A stretch of 32,834 bases of DNA from Pseudomonadota bacterium (lineage in GTDB: Bacteria > Pseudomonadota > Gammaproteobacteria > Burkholderiales > Burkholderiaceae_C): positions 1 through 32,834 of the forward strand of contig JAEZEB010000253.1 of NCBI GenBank assembly GCA_023438115.1. Reading direction: 5' to 3'. Position numbers and translations under genes: made by a program. Shown piece by piece: positions 32,631 to 32,834 of this stretch. Position 1 is the stretch's first letter. Each line of letters starts with the position of its first letter. The notes beneath the pieces were generated by a model that worked only from the letters and a program-made list of their open reading frames with translations, did no database searches and was not told the DNA's origin.

Positions 32631-32834
32631 ATGAATCCGATGACCGCCCGAATCGATGCCCACGGCAAGGCCCTGGAACTGCTCGCGCAGCGCCAGAAGG
32701 TGCTGTCCGGCAACATCGCCAACGCCGACACGCCCGGCTACCAGGCGCGTGACTTCGACTTCACGCAGGCGCTGGCGCAGGCGCGCGGGCAGGGTGGCGC
32801 CGCGGCGCTGGCCGCCACCTCCGCGGGGCACCTC
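32631..32834 (+). CDS. flgB: Flagellar basal-body rod protein FlgB (partial, cut by window end)
   Basis: The first 68 codons read MNPMTARIDAHGKALELLAQ and then the rod-protein motif VLSGNIANADTPGYQARDFDF, the conserved N-terminal signature of FlgB-type proximal rod proteins. The ATG is preceded by GGAGG at good spacing. The frame is open to the end of the window, so the C-terminal half is missing from view. It is the expected first gene of the flgBCDEFGHIJ operon and lies divergent from flgA. Confidence 0.94.
   Translation, partial: MNPMTARIDAHGKALELLAQRQKVLSGNIANADTPGYQARDFDFTQALAQARGQGGAAALAATSAGHL

Overview
The window is high-GC DNA whose gene content fits a betaproteobacterium of the Burkholderiales, most likely Comamonadaceae (Ramlibacter/Variovorax-like). 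The evidence is a Bug-type tricarboxylate-binding protein, Liv-type ABC uptake genes, flgA/flgM/flgN opposite flgB, and many LysR, GntR and AraC regulators. The genus is inferred from content only; no rRNA or tRNA gene was seen.

Layout. (1) 1-959: a visibly lower-GC left edge with one small membrane-protein gene. It sits between an attC-like imperfect palindrome and a GGCTAAC box that contains its stop codon, so it looks like an integron gene cassette; 491-959 is apparently non-coding. (2) 960-7601: a five-gene minus-strand operon (Bug solute-binding protein, CapA-like metallophosphatase, TauD/TfdA dioxygenase, two M24 creatinase-fold proteins with altered metal sites), divergent from a LysR regulator. 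It looks like an uncharacterised uptake and catabolic operon. (3) 7834-10120: a small hypothetical protein, a triple-PAS protein that ends where a kinase domain should begin, and a small exported protein. (4) 10375-23583: the most striking region. Eleven tightly packed, mostly overlapping minus-strand genes encode a Rieske oxygenase, a glutamine-synthetase-like ligase, a [2Fe-2S] ferredoxin, a ferredoxin reductase, a Liv-type ABC transporter with two solute-binding proteins, and an amidase. Divergently there is a GntR/FCD regulator and a class I glutamine-amidotransferase-like hydrolase. An 18-bp perfect palindrome lies at the predicted start of the oxygenase operon. (5) 23676-30988: ordinary accessory metabolism (GST, YdeI-like protein, isochorismatase-fold hydrolase, two AraC-type regulators, MFS exporter, MDR oxidoreductase, AhpD/CMD-like protein). 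(6) 31081-32834: a flagellar locus, flgN-flgM-flgA on the minus strand and the start of flgB on the plus strand, with FliA-like promoters and a bidirectional terminator.

How the genes may work together. In region 4 the ABC transporter would import an amine or amide. The GS-like ligase would couple it to glutamate (gamma-glutamylation). The Rieske oxygenase, fed by NAD(P)H through the reductase and ferredoxin, would hydroxylate or dealkylate it. The GATase-like protein and/or the amidase would hydrolyse amide bonds. The parts list resembles the aniline dioxygenase systems (AtdA1-A5, TdnQTA1A2B), but with a phthalate-dioxygenase-like alpha-only oxygenase, a separate ferredoxin and reductase, and a dedicated transporter. 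It is the best candidate here for an undescribed system. Its substrate cannot be read from the sequence.
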